From Arcicella sp040387735 (GTDB taxonomy: Bacteria; Bacteroidota; Bacteroidia; Cytophagales; Spirosomataceae): a DNA stretch of 64,000 bases. Below are positions 41,168-50,922 of the stretch, in pieces. Under the pieces are notes generated by a model that worked only from the letters and a program-made list of their open reading frames with translations, was not told where the DNA came from and ran no database searches. The stretch covers positions 1-64,000 of the forward strand of contig JAZKDE010000138.1 in the NCBI GenBank assembly GCA_040387735.1, given 5' to 3'. Both the position numbers and the translations under genes were made by a program. Within the stretch, counting starts at the first letter, position 1. The number at the start of each line of letters is the position of its first letter.

Positions 41168-43489
41168 CTATTTCTTATATTTTACGCTACGTTCGTCTTT
41201 GATGATACCTTTCCAGTTCAAACCAAAACCAAAATCGTAAGCATTACCTTCACTGTCTTTGTAACATTTTAAGTCATAAGGAACATCTTCTGCTTGTTTT
41301 TCTACCGTAATCATGTCGGCAGGCATTTGCATTGGAAGAAGTGCTGCTGGTTCAGATTTTCCCGCAATAATTTCTAAAATTGCTTGGTCTTGAACGCCAA
41401 AACTCAATAAAAGAGCAGAGGAATTTTGTTCGATTTCGCTGAAAATCATTGGATTCGTCGTATTCACTGACACAATAACAGGCTTACCTTTCATTTTTTC
41501 TTTGGTTTCAGCTACCAAAGTCATGTCGGTAATATTAGGTGTTTTTGCCGTTTTATTTTTATAAGAACGGTTCGCTGATTTTTCCATTGGGTCGCCCCCT
41601 GCAATACTTGTTTCACGAGCTTCGGTAGCGGTATAATCTCCGTATTGTAAACTGATTGGAATATAGCCATTTCCACCATTTTTCACATCTTCTTTGTCGT
41701 AACCAATCGTTGCCGTTGGATTTTGAATAAACACCAAAGCAAAATCAGCTTCGTCAGCATTATCAGTTACGTTGTAATATTTCTTAACGATGTCAATACT
41801 TACAGGATAATCCGTTGACGATGGCGATTCCATTCCTAAGAAATTACGGCTCGCAGGCACAAATCTTTTGGGTACATAAACTGTCTTTTTGGTCGTAATT
41901 GGCAACGTTGTATTTTGATTTTTCAACATCACAATCGACTGTAATTGAGCCTCATAACCCGCCTTCATAAATTCAGGTTTACCAACGGTCGCTTTGGTTT
42001 CTTCAATGTTTAAATAAGGGTTTTCAAAAACACCAACTCTAAAAATATTACGCAACAAACGCACCGCAGATTGTTCCATTCTCGCTCTCATTTTAGCTTC
42101 TCCGTGTTCTTTAACACCCATTTGGTAGGCTTCAATGACGGGTTTAGCATCGTTATTGCCACCATATTGGTCAACCCCAGCCATCAATATTTTGTAGTGA
42201 CGTTCGGCCAATGAGAGATTTTCTACTCCCCATGACTTTCCGTCAACAAAAACATCCATCGCTTTGTGGTCACCAGTAACGAGCCAATCCGTGCAAACCA
42301 CGCCATCGTAACCGTATTTTGTTCTCAGTAAGTCGTTAATAATGTACTTGTTGTAGTTATTTGCTACGTTTTCGCCATTCTTTTTATCTTGATTCCAAGA
42401 AATGGTGTAATAAGGCATCACCGCCGAAGCCATACCTGTTTTACCTTTCAATTTGAACGCTCCGTTGATAAATGGAATCAAATGAGCATCAAAATTATTG
42501 CCTGGATATACCGCAAATTTTCCGTTTGCGTAGTGTGCGTCACGTCCTGCTTCACCAGCACCGCCACCTGGCCAGTGTTTTACCATCGCATTTACACTAC
42601 CCAAACCCCAACCGTTAGCAATTTCTTTTGCTCCGAAAGAAGTCTGAAAACCATTGCAATACGCCTGAGCCATTTCTGCTGAAAGGGCTGGACTTTCACC
42701 AAATGTACCGTTGAAACGACTCCAACGTGGTTCGGTGGCAATATCAACTTGTGGAGAAAGAGCCGTTGTAATACCCAAAGCACGATATTCTGCAGCGGCA
42801 ACTTGTCCGAATTTTTCGACTAATTCAGGGTTGAAGGTTGCTGCCATTCCCAAAGAACTTGGCCACATCGAAATTTCACCGCCCGAAGCCGCATCGTATT
42901 CCGCTCTTGACTTTGTTCCGTGTCTTGGGTCGGTACTGTTATTAGCAGGAATTCCCAAACCTACACTTTCACAAAAGGCTTGTAATTTATTATTCCATTT
43001 TGCTGCTATTTCGGGCGATTGAACCGTTGTCACTAAAACGTGACGAAGATTATCATCCTTCAAAAAGAGCTTTTGTTGGTCTGTTAAATCAGAAGGGTCA
43101 GTTTCGCCTGCTTTGAAAGGTTTTCCGTTGTACGTTCCCGCAAAATAGCCACTCGAACGAGCAGGAAGTGATTGGTGTGAAGAATAAAGCATCAAACCTG
43201 CAATTTCTTGAATACTCAGTTTTGAAGCCAAGTCTTTAGCCCGAATATCAGTGGCTAAACGCCAATCTTCAAATTTATCTAATTTACCATTTTTATTTAA
43301 ATCTTTGAAAGCTAAACCATTGATAGTTAATAGTTTTACACCCGAATTTGGCGAATATCCTAAAGTTTGTCCACCTTTATTTTTGACGATGTTAAACCCT
43401 TCATTGGTGGCCACTGTCCACTTTTTCTGAGCAAAAGTAGGTTGTAAACAACTCAATAAAATAAGGGCGGTAATGATGCGTTTTGTCAT
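41168..43489 (-). CDS. secreted GH3 beta-glucosidase
   Basis: A 773-residue GH3 enzyme with signal peptide (MTKRIITALILLSCLQPTFA). The (beta/alpha)8 domain carries MVKHWPGGGAGEAGRDAHY and the nucleophile Asp in YDGVVCTDWLV; the C-terminal alpha/beta sandwich has SSALLLSFGVQDQAILEII. An EF-hand-like segment (DLNKNGKLDKFEDW, ~60-75) may bind calcium. The ending KCYKDSEGNAYDFGFGLNW is the typical GH3 tail. It retains beta-glucosides and fits with GH1 in removing glucose once rhamnose is gone. Periplasmic. Confidence 0.95.
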   Translation of the reverse strand: MTKRIITALILLSCLQPTFAQKKWTVATNEGFNIVKNKGGQTLGYSPNSGVKLLTINGLAFKDLNKNGKLDKFEDWRLATDIRAKDLASKLSIQEIAGLMLYSSHQSLPARSSGYFAGTYNGKPFKAGETDPSDLTDQQKLFLKDDNLRHVLVTTVQSPEIAAKWNNKLQAFCESVGLGIPANNSTDPRHGTKSRAEYDAASGGEISMWPSSLGMAATFNPELVEKFGQVAAAEYRALGITTALSPQVDIATEPRWSRFNGTFGESPALSAEMAQAYCNGFQTSFGAKEIANGWGLGSVNAMVKHWPGGGAGEAGRDAHYANGKFAVYPGNNFDAHLIPFINGAFKLKGKTGMASAVMPYYTISWNQDKKNGENVANNYNKYIINDLLRTKYGYDGVVCTDWLVTGDHKAMDVFVDGKSWGVENLSLAERHYKILMAGVDQYGGNNDAKPVIEAYQMGVKEHGEAKMRARMEQSAVRLLRNIFRVGVFENPYLNIEETKATVGKPEFMKAGYEAQLQSIVMLKNQNTTLPITTKKTVYVPKRFVPASRNFLGMESPSSTDYPVSIDIVKKYYNVTDNADEADFALVFIQNPTATIGYDKEDVKNGGNGYIPISLQYGDYTATEARETSIAGGDPMEKSANRSYKNKTAKTPNITDMTLVAETKEKMKGKPVIVSVNTTNPMIFSEIEQNSSALLLSFGVQDQAILEIIAGKSEPAALLPMQMPADMITVEKQAEDVPYDLKCYKDSEGNAYDFGFGLNWKGIIKDERSVKYKK

Positions 43490-43584
43490 TGGTTATGTGT
43501 TTAATTTTATGCTAAAATTTATACTTCATTTGTTCGATAAAATTAAACTAAAATTTAAAGAATCAAATTAGGTAAACTCTTTTG

Positions 43585-44343
43585 CTATTCAATAATTGCT
43601 ACGGCTCTTGTCCAGCCCGCACTTGCTCCTTTAATTTTGGCAGGAAAACAAGAAACTTTAAAGCCAAATGGAGGTAATTGGTCTAAGTTTGCCAATTTTT
43701 CAATTTGGCAATATTCCTTCTCAATTCCAACGTAATGGGCTTGCCAAATTACGCCATCTCTTGGATTGGCTCTATAATCGGCCGCTTGAATGTGCAATGG
43801 AATATCCCATCCCCAACCGTCAGTTCCCATTACTTTTATGCCTTGGTCAATCAACCAATGCGTGGCTTTGGCGGAAGCACCCACATGGATTTTTACGAAG
43901 TCATCATCATGAAGTCTTTTATCAGCATCGCAACGAATTAAAACAATATCAAATGGTTTTAACGTATAATTAATAGCGGCCAATTTTTCTATTAAATCTT
44001 CTGGCTCAAACATATAGCCATCTGGTTTATCGGTAAAATCAAGGACAACCCCATCGTGGAAAAACCAGTCTAAAGGCATTTCGTCAATGGTTCTTGATGG
44101 TTTGCCTTCGCAAGTTGGGTAATAATGGTAGGGAGCATCCACGTGTGTTCCGCAGTGACTCGTTACGGTCAAAAATTCTCCTGCAGGACCATTTCCATTG
44201 ATAAAAATATCACCAGCGATGCCTTCAAACAATTTCCCGCCCATTTTTTTTGCTCCTTCTTTGTGGTCTTCATAGACGATTTTAGTAGGAAGTGGTTCTT
44301 TTATTTCTTCTGAAATAGTTACAGAAATATCTATTATTTTCAT
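43585..44343 (-). CDS. cyclase/kynurenine-formamidase-like metal hydrolase
   Basis: A 252-residue member of the cyclase family (PF04199). The metal motif HxGTHxDxPxH appears as SHCGTHVDAPYHYY. Other landmarks are DISVTISEE, VLIRCDADKRL and VMGTDGWGWDIP. No signal peptide. Known members hydrolyse amides, lactones or cyclic ketones, for example isatin hydrolase and kynurenine formamidase. It lies at the upstream end of the minus-strand cluster beside GH3, so hydrolysis of a lactone or cyclic diketone intermediate is a possible role. Confidence 0.88.
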   Translation of the reverse strand: MKIIDISVTISEEIKEPLPTKIVYEDHKEGAKKMGGKLFEGIAGDIFINGNGPAGEFLTVTSHCGTHVDAPYHYYPTCEGKPSRTIDEMPLDWFFHDGVVLDFTDKPDGYMFEPEDLIEKLAAINYTLKPFDIVLIRCDADKRLHDDDFVKIHVGASAKATHWLIDQGIKVMGTDGWGWDIPLHIQAADYRANPRDGVIWQAHYVGIEKEYCQIEKLANLDQLPPFGFKVSCFPAKIKGASAGWTRAVAIIE

Positions 44344-44763
44344 ACGGTTTCTTGAATTTCGAGATTTAAAATATCCTTATTGTTTATTTTGTCGTACAAA
44401 AGTCAAGTTAATTCGTAAAAAAGTCCAATATTTGTTTCTTAGGTTTCTGATAAGTAAAAGTTATTATGAAATAATGAAATGAGAATTATAAAGAATTCGT
44501 CTCATACCCGCAGACAGGGTAGTTTTAATACTTGCGATAAAGTAATTTATCGTTCTGTTATTCAATTGCCAAAGTAAAATAAATGTGGTTATTGGTGGTC
44601 TGGCTCTGCCTTGAACGATATGTCCCCAAGGACAACTCTTGTATGCAGTTGAACTATTGATAAAACGCATTTCCAAAGCCTATGAAATTTACAAACGGAT
44701 TAAAATCTGCTTTATCAAACATTCGACATTTCAATGTCGAATAGCGAGAATCGTAAATCCCAA
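44344..44763. other. 420-bp spacer without a supported gene
   Basis: A/T-rich. It holds a perfect hairpin ATTCGACATT-TC-AATGTCGAAT at 44721-44742, just past the AraC stop. A 70-codon minus-strand frame (44464-44676) has no recognisable protein character. Confidence 0.6.
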
Positions 44764-45642
44764 TCACTTATTTTTACCTCTAAATTCGCTTGGCGATAAA
44801 CCCGTTTGCTTTTTAAATAGCCGAGTAAAATAGGCGGGATCTTTAAAATCAAGGAAATAAGAAATTTCTGCAATCGAATGATTGGTATTGAGCAGATATT
44901 TTTTTGCTTCATTAACCAAATATTCATGGACAATTTGAAGAGCTGATTTCTTAACCAAAGTCTGACAAATGCGATTGAGATGTACCGCCGTAATGTTCAA
45001 TTCTTGGGCGTATTCGTTAATGGATTTGGTTTCGTTGATAGATTTTTTGATGTTTTTTTGGAACGACTGAAAATAACCCAACGTCCGATTATCCGATTTC
45101 TCAATTTGATATTCATCTTGTAAACTTAGTCGGTATAAATTCACAAAAAGCAATTGAAATAATGCTTGTAAACGGATTTGTTTTTCAAAATTTTCTCCCA
45201 ATAATTCTTCCTCAATTCTATCCTTCAAATACAGTATTTCAGTAAAATTTTTACTATCAGATTCAAAAGAAAAATTGCGTAGGCGGTTAATTTTTAGATT
45301 GATATGCGGTGAATTTTTGAAGATATTTTCGAGAAAAGATTCTGAAAAGGTCAAAACATCACCGCAAATATTTGACTGAAAAACAAAACCGTGTAGCGTA
45401 TTGGCAGGAATCATCAAAATGGAAGGTGTATTCAAGGCAATTTTTTTATTTTCGGAAATCAATAAACCTTCGCCCGATGAAAAAATAAAAACTTGAATCA
45501 AGTCCGTATGCAAGTGTTCCGTGATTTCCCAGTCGTACAGTTTGCTTCTCAAAGCTAAAGATTCGTGGTGAATAAACTCGGATAATGACGCTTGCTGGTT
45601 ATCGCCGTAAAGCCCTTTGTAATTAATTAAGTTTTTAATCAT
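44764..45642 (-). CDS. AraC family regulator, PobR-like, divergent from the pca operon
   Basis: A 292-residue AraC protein. The N-terminal cupin (ITEHLHTDLIQVFIFSSGEG, then TPSILMIPANTLHGFVF) and the C-terminal double HTH (SINEYAQELNITAVHLNRICQ and HSIAEISYFLDFKDPAYFTRLFKKQTGLSPSEF) match the PobR type that senses 4-hydroxybenzoate. It is divergent from pcaH across 153 bp, and pobA is the fifth gene of that operon, so it is the likely pob/pca activator. A minus-strand -7 element (TATTTTTG) lies at 45651-45658, very close to its start. Confidence 0.92.
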   Translation of the reverse strand: MIKNLINYKGLYGDNQQASLSEFIHHESLALRSKLYDWEITEHLHTDLIQVFIFSSGEGLLISENKKIALNTPSILMIPANTLHGFVFQSNICGDVLTFSESFLENIFKNSPHINLKINRLRNFSFESDSKNFTEILYLKDRIEEELLGENFEKQIRLQALFQLLFVNLYRLSLQDEYQIEKSDNRTLGYFQSFQKNIKKSINETKSINEYAQELNITAVHLNRICQTLVKKSALQIVHEYLVNEAKKYLLNTNHSIAEISYFLDFKDPAYFTRLFKKQTGLSPSEFRGKNK

Positions 45643-45754
45643 AAATGTTTCAAAAATACAACTAAGGGTTGTTTATTTATTCAAATATCCATTAAATGTT
45701 TGATTTATGCAATTATTATTTCAATTTATCCAACAGCAATATCTTGGAAACGTC

Positions 45755-45762
45755 TAATTTTG
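45755..45762 (+). promoter_or_regulatory. possible -7 element for the pca operon
   Basis: TAATTTTG matches TAnnTTTG, 33 bp before the pcaH ATG. No clear -33 element, as expected for an activator-dependent promoter. Confidence 0.45.
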
Positions 45763-45795
45763 TATTGATTTAAAACAAACTTAATTGTCGAAGCA

Positions 45796-46503
45796 ATGAG
45801 CGATATTATTTATAACCTTTTCGATAGAGAAGTACAACCAGCTTACTTATCACATGAGTACAAGTCAACGATTTTGCGGTCACCAACCAAGCCATTGATT
45901 CCGCTGAAACAATCACTTTCGGAACTTTCTGGGCCAATTTTTGGTGATTTTAATTTGGGCAAATTTGATCACGACTTAACTAAAAATTCTATGATAAATG
46001 GTGAGCCTTTGGGTGAAAGAATTGTCGTTCATGGGAAAGTAATGAATGAAAATGGAAGACCAATTCCGAATACGCTCATCGAAATTTGGCAAGCTAATTC
46101 TGCTGGACGATACGTGCATAAAGTTGACCAACACGCAGCTCCACTCGACCCTAATTTTTTGGGAGCGGGACGTTGCATGACGGATTCGGAGGGGAATTAT
46201 AAATTTTATAGCATCAAACCTGGAGCGTATCCTTGGGGAAATCACATTAATGCGTGGCGACCAAATCATATTCACTTTTCGTTGTTTGGGGCAAATATTA
46301 CCAATCGTTTGGTGACGCAAATGTATTTCCCGGGCGACCCACTTTTACAATATGATCCTATTTTCTTGAGTGTGCCACCCCAAGGGCGAGATTTATTGAT
46401 TTCTCAATTTGATTTGTCAATCACTGAACCAAATTTTGCCTTAGGCTATCACTTTGATTTTGTTTTGAGGGGTAACAACGCAACGCCATTTGAAAAACAG
46501 TAG
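45796..46503 (+). CDS. pcaH: protocatechuate 3,4-dioxygenase beta subunit
   Basis: The iron-bearing subunit of the intradiol dioxygenase that opens protocatechuate to 3-carboxy-cis,cis-muconate. At 235 residues it has the usual length. Fe ligands are visible as the Tyr in GRYVHKV, the Tyr in GAYPWGNHI and the two His of RPNHIHFS. It is the first gene of a seven-gene operon and is followed by pcaG after 86 bp. The spacer contains a hairpin of TTCGATGTT/AACATCGAA. Confidence 0.97.
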   Translation: MSDIIYNLFDREVQPAYLSHEYKSTILRSPTKPLIPLKQSLSELSGPIFGDFNLGKFDHDLTKNSMINGEPLGERIVVHGKVMNENGRPIPNTLIEIWQANSAGRYVHKVDQHAAPLDPNFLGAGRCMTDSEGNYKFYSIKPGAYPWGNHINAWRPNHIHFSLFGANITNRLVTQMYFPGDPLLQYDPIFLSVPPQGRDLLISQFDLSITEPNFALGYHFDFVLRGNNATPFEKQ

Positions 46504-46507
46504 ATTT

Positions 46508-46556
46508 TTCGATGTTCGTAGTTCGATTTTCGGAATACCAAACATCGAACCACAAA
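46508..46556. repeat. hairpin in the pcaH-pcaG spacer
   Basis: TTCGATGTTCG faces AAACATCGAA across ~25 bases; same sequence family as the repeat at 8985-9130. Confidence 0.55.
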
Positions 46557-46589
46557 ATAGGCATCGGAAAATAAAAACAAAAATAAAAA

Positions 46590-47114
46590 ATGAAACAAAC
46601 GCCATCTCAAACGGTAGGGCCATATTTCGCTTATGGACTTACGCCAGAGCAGTACTTATATAATTTCAAGTCTTTAGTTGGAAACTATATGGTAAATCCA
46701 ACCGAGCATCCAGGGGCAATTAGTATCGTGGGAAAAGTCTTTGATGGTGAAAATAATGTGATTCCCGATGCGATGATTGAACTATGGCAAAATGATGGTG
46801 AAAATCAACTTTTTGGTAGGTTTGGAACGGGAACTGATGCGAAAAATCAGTTCACTTTTCACACAATCAAACCAGAATCAGTTAATGGACAAGCACCATA
46901 TTTGACGGTTATTATTTTCATGCGGGGGCAACTGATTCACTCTTACAGTCGTATTTATTTTGGTGACGAAACTACTCTTAATGAGCAAGACGAGGTATTA
47001 AATTCTATCCCAGCAGAAAGACGAAATACTCTAATTGCTCAGAAAAACGGAGCTGTTTATGAATTTAACATTTTTATGCAAGGCGAAAAAGAAACCGTCT
47101 TTTTTGAAATATGA
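46590..47114 (+). CDS. pcaG: protocatechuate 3,4-dioxygenase alpha subunit
   Basis: A 174-residue non-catalytic alpha subunit with the typical opening TPSQTVGPYFAYGLTP, then IVGKVFDGENNVIPDAMIE, which mirrors PcaH, and FRTGTDA-type loop as RFGTGTDAKNQFTFHTIKP. It completes the (alpha-beta)n dioxygenase with PcaH. Its stop overlaps the start of pcaB by 4 bp (ATGA), indicating translational coupling. Confidence 0.95.
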   Translation: MKQTPSQTVGPYFAYGLTPEQYLYNFKSLVGNYMVNPTEHPGAISIVGKVFDGENNVIPDAMIELWQNDGENQLFGRFGTGTDAKNQFTFHTIKPESVNGQAPYLTVIIFMRGQLIHSYSRIYFGDETTLNEQDEVLNSIPAERRNTLIAQKNGAVYEFNIFMQGEKETVFFEI

Positions 47115-48424
47115 GCTTATACTCCGAAATATTCTATTCAAACGAAATCAACGAACTATTTTCTGACAAGAATGTAGTGGCAGAAATGCTGCAATTTGAA
47201 GCCGTTTTGGCGGTTTCGCAAGCTAAGGAGGGTGTAATTCCTGCTTCGGCTGCTGAGATAATTGGGCAATGTTGTCATACCGATTTTATTGACTTTGAAC
47301 GACTCAAAGCTGATATAAAATTGAGTGGAAATGCAGCGATACCATTAGTGAAACAATTGACGGAAATCGTTAAAAATAAGAATGTTGAAGCAGCTAAATA
47401 TGTACATTTAGGAGCAACCAGTCAAGACGTAGTGGACACGGCAACGGTATTGCAAATTAAAGATTTTATTGATTGGTTGGAAGAAAGAGTTGTGCTTTTA
47501 GAACAAAAACTAATCTTGATTACCCAAAAGCACCGCAATACTTTTATGATTGGTCGAACGCTTTTACAACAAGCAAAGCCAATAACTTTTGGCTTGAAAA
47601 CGGCTTTGTGGTTAGAGAGCATCGTTCGTTCAAAAGTAAGAATTGAGGAGGCTAAAAAACGAGTTTTAGTGATTCAATTAGCAGGAGCAGTTGGTAGTCA
47701 AAATCAGCAAATAAACCAAAAAGTAAAAACGCTTTTTGCGGAGATTTTGGACGTAGAAACGGCAAATTCTTGGCATACAAACAGAGATAATTTAGCTGAA
47801 TTTGCTTCTGTTTTAGGGATTTTAAATGGAAGTTTGGGGAAAATTGCTAAAGATATTTCGCTGTTAATGCAGACTGAAGTAGCAGAGGTATTTGAAGGTG
47901 CAGCGGCAGGAAAAGGTGGTTCAAGTACGATGCCACATAAACGAAATCCAGTTACGTCAACGACTATTTTAGCGAATGCAAATCGAGTACCACATTTGGT
48001 GGCAACGATGCTTTCGGGAATGTCGCAAGAGCATGAGCGTTCGGCGGGACTTTGGCATTCTGAATGGGAAGTTTTAACCGAAATTATGAAACTCACCGCA
48101 GGAACGTTAGAGCGTGGAATTGAATTAATGGCAGGTTTAGAAGTTGACGAAAATCGAATGTTACGAAACCTTGAAATCACAAAAGGTTTGATTTATGCCG
48201 AGAATGTGTCATTGGCTTTAGCTCCCAAAATAGGAAAATCAGCGGCTCATGAATTGGTAGAAAATGCTTGTAAATCAGCCGTTTCAGAAGGGAAACATTT
48301 GAAAGAAAAACTGATAGAATTATCAGTTAATTTATCCGAAAACGAATTAAATGAACTCTTCAAACCCGAAAATTCCATTGGTTTGAGTTTGGAAATTATT
48401 GATGGGATTTTGGGCAAGGTTTAG
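47111..48424 (+). CDS. pcaB: 3-carboxy-cis,cis-muconate cycloisomerase
   Basis: A 437-residue fumarase/aspartase-superfamily enzyme that lactonises 3-carboxymuconate to 4-carboxymuconolactone. The family signature GGSSTMPHKRNP is intact and AKYVHLGATSQDVVDTA marks the substrate region. Length fits bacterial PcaB. ATG overlaps the pcaG stop. An alternative reading as adenylosuccinate lyase is ruled out by the pca context. Confidence 0.95.
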   Translation: MSLYSEIFYSNEINELFSDKNVVAEMLQFEAVLAVSQAKEGVIPASAAEIIGQCCHTDFIDFERLKADIKLSGNAAIPLVKQLTEIVKNKNVEAAKYVHLGATSQDVVDTATVLQIKDFIDWLEERVVLLEQKLILITQKHRNTFMIGRTLLQQAKPITFGLKTALWLESIVRSKVRIEEAKKRVLVIQLAGAVGSQNQQINQKVKTLFAEILDVETANSWHTNRDNLAEFASVLGILNGSLGKIAKDISLLMQTEVAEVFEGAAAGKGGSSTMPHKRNPVTSTTILANANRVPHLVATMLSGMSQEHERSAGLWHSEWEVLTEIMKLTAGTLERGIELMAGLEVDENRMLRNLEITKGLIYAENVSLALAPKIGKSAAHELVENACKSAVSEGKHLKEKLIELSVNLSENELNELFKPENSIGLSLEIIDGILGKV

Positions 48425-48478
48425 ATTAAAAATCCCTTCTAATCATTTCAAACTCTTGGGAGGGTTAATTTACAAAAA

Positions 48479-49606
48479 ATGCAAACAAACTATAAAATTC
48501 AAGGAACGCCCAACAGTCCAGTGTTGGTTTTTTCTAACTCATTGGGTTCAGAAATGATGATGTGGGACGAAGTTGTCCCATATTTACTTCCCTATTTCCG
48601 AGTTTTACAGTACGACACTCGTGGGCACGGGCGTAGTGAAATAACTCCAGAACCTTATACCATTGCTTTGTTGGGGCAAGATGTCATTGATTTATTAGAC
48701 CAACTAAACATTCAAGAAGCCTATTTTTGCGGACTGTCAATGGGGGGATTAATTGGTCAATGGTTGGGTTTACACTATCCAAATCGCATCAAAAAACTCA
48801 TTGTGTGCAATACAGGGGCAAAAATTGGTAACGACGAAAGATGGAACGGACGCATTACAACTCTGAAAACTCACGGAATGCAAGCCATTGTGGAAGATAC
48901 GATGGAAAGATGGTTTACCGAAGATTTTAGAGCAAAGAATCCCGAAAGAGTAGCTCAAACGCACGCCATGTTTTTACGTTGTAATGTAGAAGGGTATTGC
49001 AATTGTTGTGCCGCCATCCGTGATGCAGATTTTAGGGAAGAACTTCAAAAAGTATCTGTTGAGACTTTGGTCATTACGGGCGATGAAGACCCCGTAACCA
49101 ATGTAGAACAAGCTGAATTTATTGCGAATGAAATTCCTGATTCTCACCTCAGAATTCTTCACGCTCGGCATTTATCGGCTACTGAATTACCCAAAGAATT
49201 TGCCGAAACTATTATTGAATTTATTGCAGGGCAAACAATTTTTGAAAAAGGGATGTATGTCAGACGTACCGTTTTGGGAAATGCTCACGTCGATAAAGCA
49301 AATGGTAATATCAATAGTTTTAATGCTGATTTTCAGGAATTTATCTCAAAATATGCTTGGGGTGAAATCTGGACTCGTCCTGAATTGGGGAAACGTGAAA
49401 AAAGCCTAATTACTATGGCAATGCTCATTGCTTTGAACCGTCCAAACGAGTTCAAAATGCACGTAAAAGCTGCCTTCAACAATGGCGTAACCGTAGCCGA
49501 AATTAAAGAAGTAATTATGCAGTCAGCCATTTATTGTGGTTTGCCTGCCGCCAATGATGCCTTCCATTTGGCGATTGATGTTTTCAAAGAAAATGGCATC
49601 GTATAA
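48479..49606 (+). CDS. pcaL: fused 3-oxoadipate enol-lactonase / 4-carboxymuconolactone decarboxylase
   Basis: A 375-residue bifunctional enzyme. Residues 1-~255 are the alpha/beta-hydrolase enol-lactonase: TRGHGRSE, nucleophile S87 (CGLSMGG), Asp in TGDEDPVT and His in RHLSATE. Residues ~262-375 are the carboxymuconolactone decarboxylase (TRPELGKREKSLITMAMLIA, NEFKMHVKAAFNNGVT, IYCGLPAANDAFHLA). The order PcaD-PcaC fused is known as PcaL in some actinobacteria. It converts 4-carboxymuconolactone to 3-oxoadipate in two steps. Confidence 0.95.
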   Translation: MQTNYKIQGTPNSPVLVFSNSLGSEMMMWDEVVPYLLPYFRVLQYDTRGHGRSEITPEPYTIALLGQDVIDLLDQLNIQEAYFCGLSMGGLIGQWLGLHYPNRIKKLIVCNTGAKIGNDERWNGRITTLKTHGMQAIVEDTMERWFTEDFRAKNPERVAQTHAMFLRCNVEGYCNCCAAIRDADFREELQKVSVETLVITGDEDPVTNVEQAEFIANEIPDSHLRILHARHLSATELPKEFAETIIEFIAGQTIFEKGMYVRRTVLGNAHVDKANGNINSFNADFQEFISKYAWGEIWTRPELGKREKSLITMAMLIALNRPNEFKMHVKAAFNNGVTVAEIKEVIMQSAIYCGLPAANDAFHLAIDVFKENGIV

Positions 49607-49652
49607 AGTATCTTATCATTAACCGCTTACAACAACATTTCGCTAATAAAAA

Positions 49653-50843
49653 ATGAAACATATTAAAACCCAAGTTGGTATTATCGGAGCAGGCCCTGCT
49701 GGGCTTACGCTTGCACATTGGTTAAAACAAAATGGAATTGAGGCTGTAATTCTCGAAAACAGAAGTCGTGAGTACGCAGAATCACGGGTAAGAGCAGGAT
49801 TATTAGAACAAAATACCGTTGATATTTATAAGCAATTAGGACTTGCGGAGAGACTCATTAAAGAAGGTCAAGAGCATCACGGTGTTTATTTGAACTTTGA
49901 TGGCAAAAGAATTAGAGTACCTTTTGGTAAACTCACAGGAGGTCGAAATATCACTATTTACGGCCAACAAGAAGTGGTAAAAGACCTTACTGAAGCATGG
50001 TTAGCGGGAGGAGAAGAAATATACTTTGAGGCAACAGCTACGGAAATCGAAGGTTTTGAAGGAGATAGCCCCAAAATTCACTTTGAATATCAAGGAGAAG
50101 AGGGCGTTTTAGAATGTGATTTTGTAGCGGCTTGTGATGGCTTTCATGGTATTGGTCGTAAAACATTACCAACCGATTCTTTCAACGAGTTTTCAATAAC
50201 TTATCCATTTAGTTGGTTGGGTATTTTAGCGAATGTTGCTCCATCTTCAGAAGAATTGATTTATGCTTATCACGAAAATGGTTTTGCCTTGCATAGTTTA
50301 CGATCAGAAAAAGTTAGTCGCCTTTACCTTCAAGTAGATAACGATGACCATATTGATAATTGGTCAGATGAAAGAATTTGGAAAGAACTCTCAATTCGCT
50401 TAGGTACAGAAGGTTGGACGTTGAATTCGGGGCCAATATTTGAAAAGAGTATTACGCCAATGCGAAGTTTTTTTACCGATAATATGCAGTCGGGAAGATT
50501 ATTTTTAGCGGGAGATGCGGCACATATTGTTCCGCCAACGGGTGGAAAAGGTTTAAATTTAGCCGTAGCTGATGTTAAGCATTTAGTTGATGGATTAGTC
50601 GATTTCTACAAAAATAATTCAATGGCAGGTTTAGATAATTATTCAAAAATTGCCTTAAAACGTATTTGGAGAGCTCAAGATTTTTCAAACTTTATGACCA
50701 CATTATTTCACAAACAAGATGAACATGGGTCTTTCACATACCATCTTCAAAAAGCTAAATTTGACTACATCAGTATATCAGAAGCTTATGCTGCTACCAT
50801 TGCTGAAAATTACGTAGGCTTGCCCTTTGATTCTTTTAGTTAA
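49653..50843 (+). CDS. pobA: 4-hydroxybenzoate 3-monooxygenase
   Basis: A 396-residue flavoprotein matching PobA throughout: GAGPAGLTLAHWLKQNG, ESRVRAGLLEQNTVDI, the DG motif AACDGFHGIGR and GDAAHIVPPTGGKGLNLAVAD. It hydroxylates 4-hydroxybenzoate to protocatechuate with NAD(P)H. Its place in the middle of the pca operon, between pcaL and pcaIJ, is unusual; pobA normally stands alone beside pobR. It makes 4-hydroxybenzoate the evident inducing and entry compound, and p-coumarate-derived 4-hydroxybenzoate would enter here. Confidence 0.97.
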   Translation: MKHIKTQVGIIGAGPAGLTLAHWLKQNGIEAVILENRSREYAESRVRAGLLEQNTVDIYKQLGLAERLIKEGQEHHGVYLNFDGKRIRVPFGKLTGGRNITIYGQQEVVKDLTEAWLAGGEEIYFEATATEIEGFEGDSPKIHFEYQGEEGVLECDFVAACDGFHGIGRKTLPTDSFNEFSITYPFSWLGILANVAPSSEELIYAYHENGFALHSLRSEKVSRLYLQVDNDDHIDNWSDERIWKELSIRLGTEGWTLNSGPIFEKSITPMRSFFTDNMQSGRLFLAGDAAHIVPPTGGKGLNLAVADVKHLVDGLVDFYKNNSMAGLDNYSKIALKRIWRAQDFSNFMTTLFHKQDEHGSFTYHLQKAKFDYISISEAYAATIAENYVGLPFDSFS

Positions 50844-50922
50844 TTCGCTTTTCAGTGTGAGCAAAAGCAAAGGTGAATAGAGTTGAGTTTAATAAAAGAG
50901 AAATAGACTTTAAAAATATTTT

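Noticed and set aside
44464..44676. Minus-strand frame of 70 codons in the cyclase-AraC spacer, considered as a remnant of a mobile element
   Set aside because: No recognisable motif, no flanking inverted repeats and no match in neighbouring frames.
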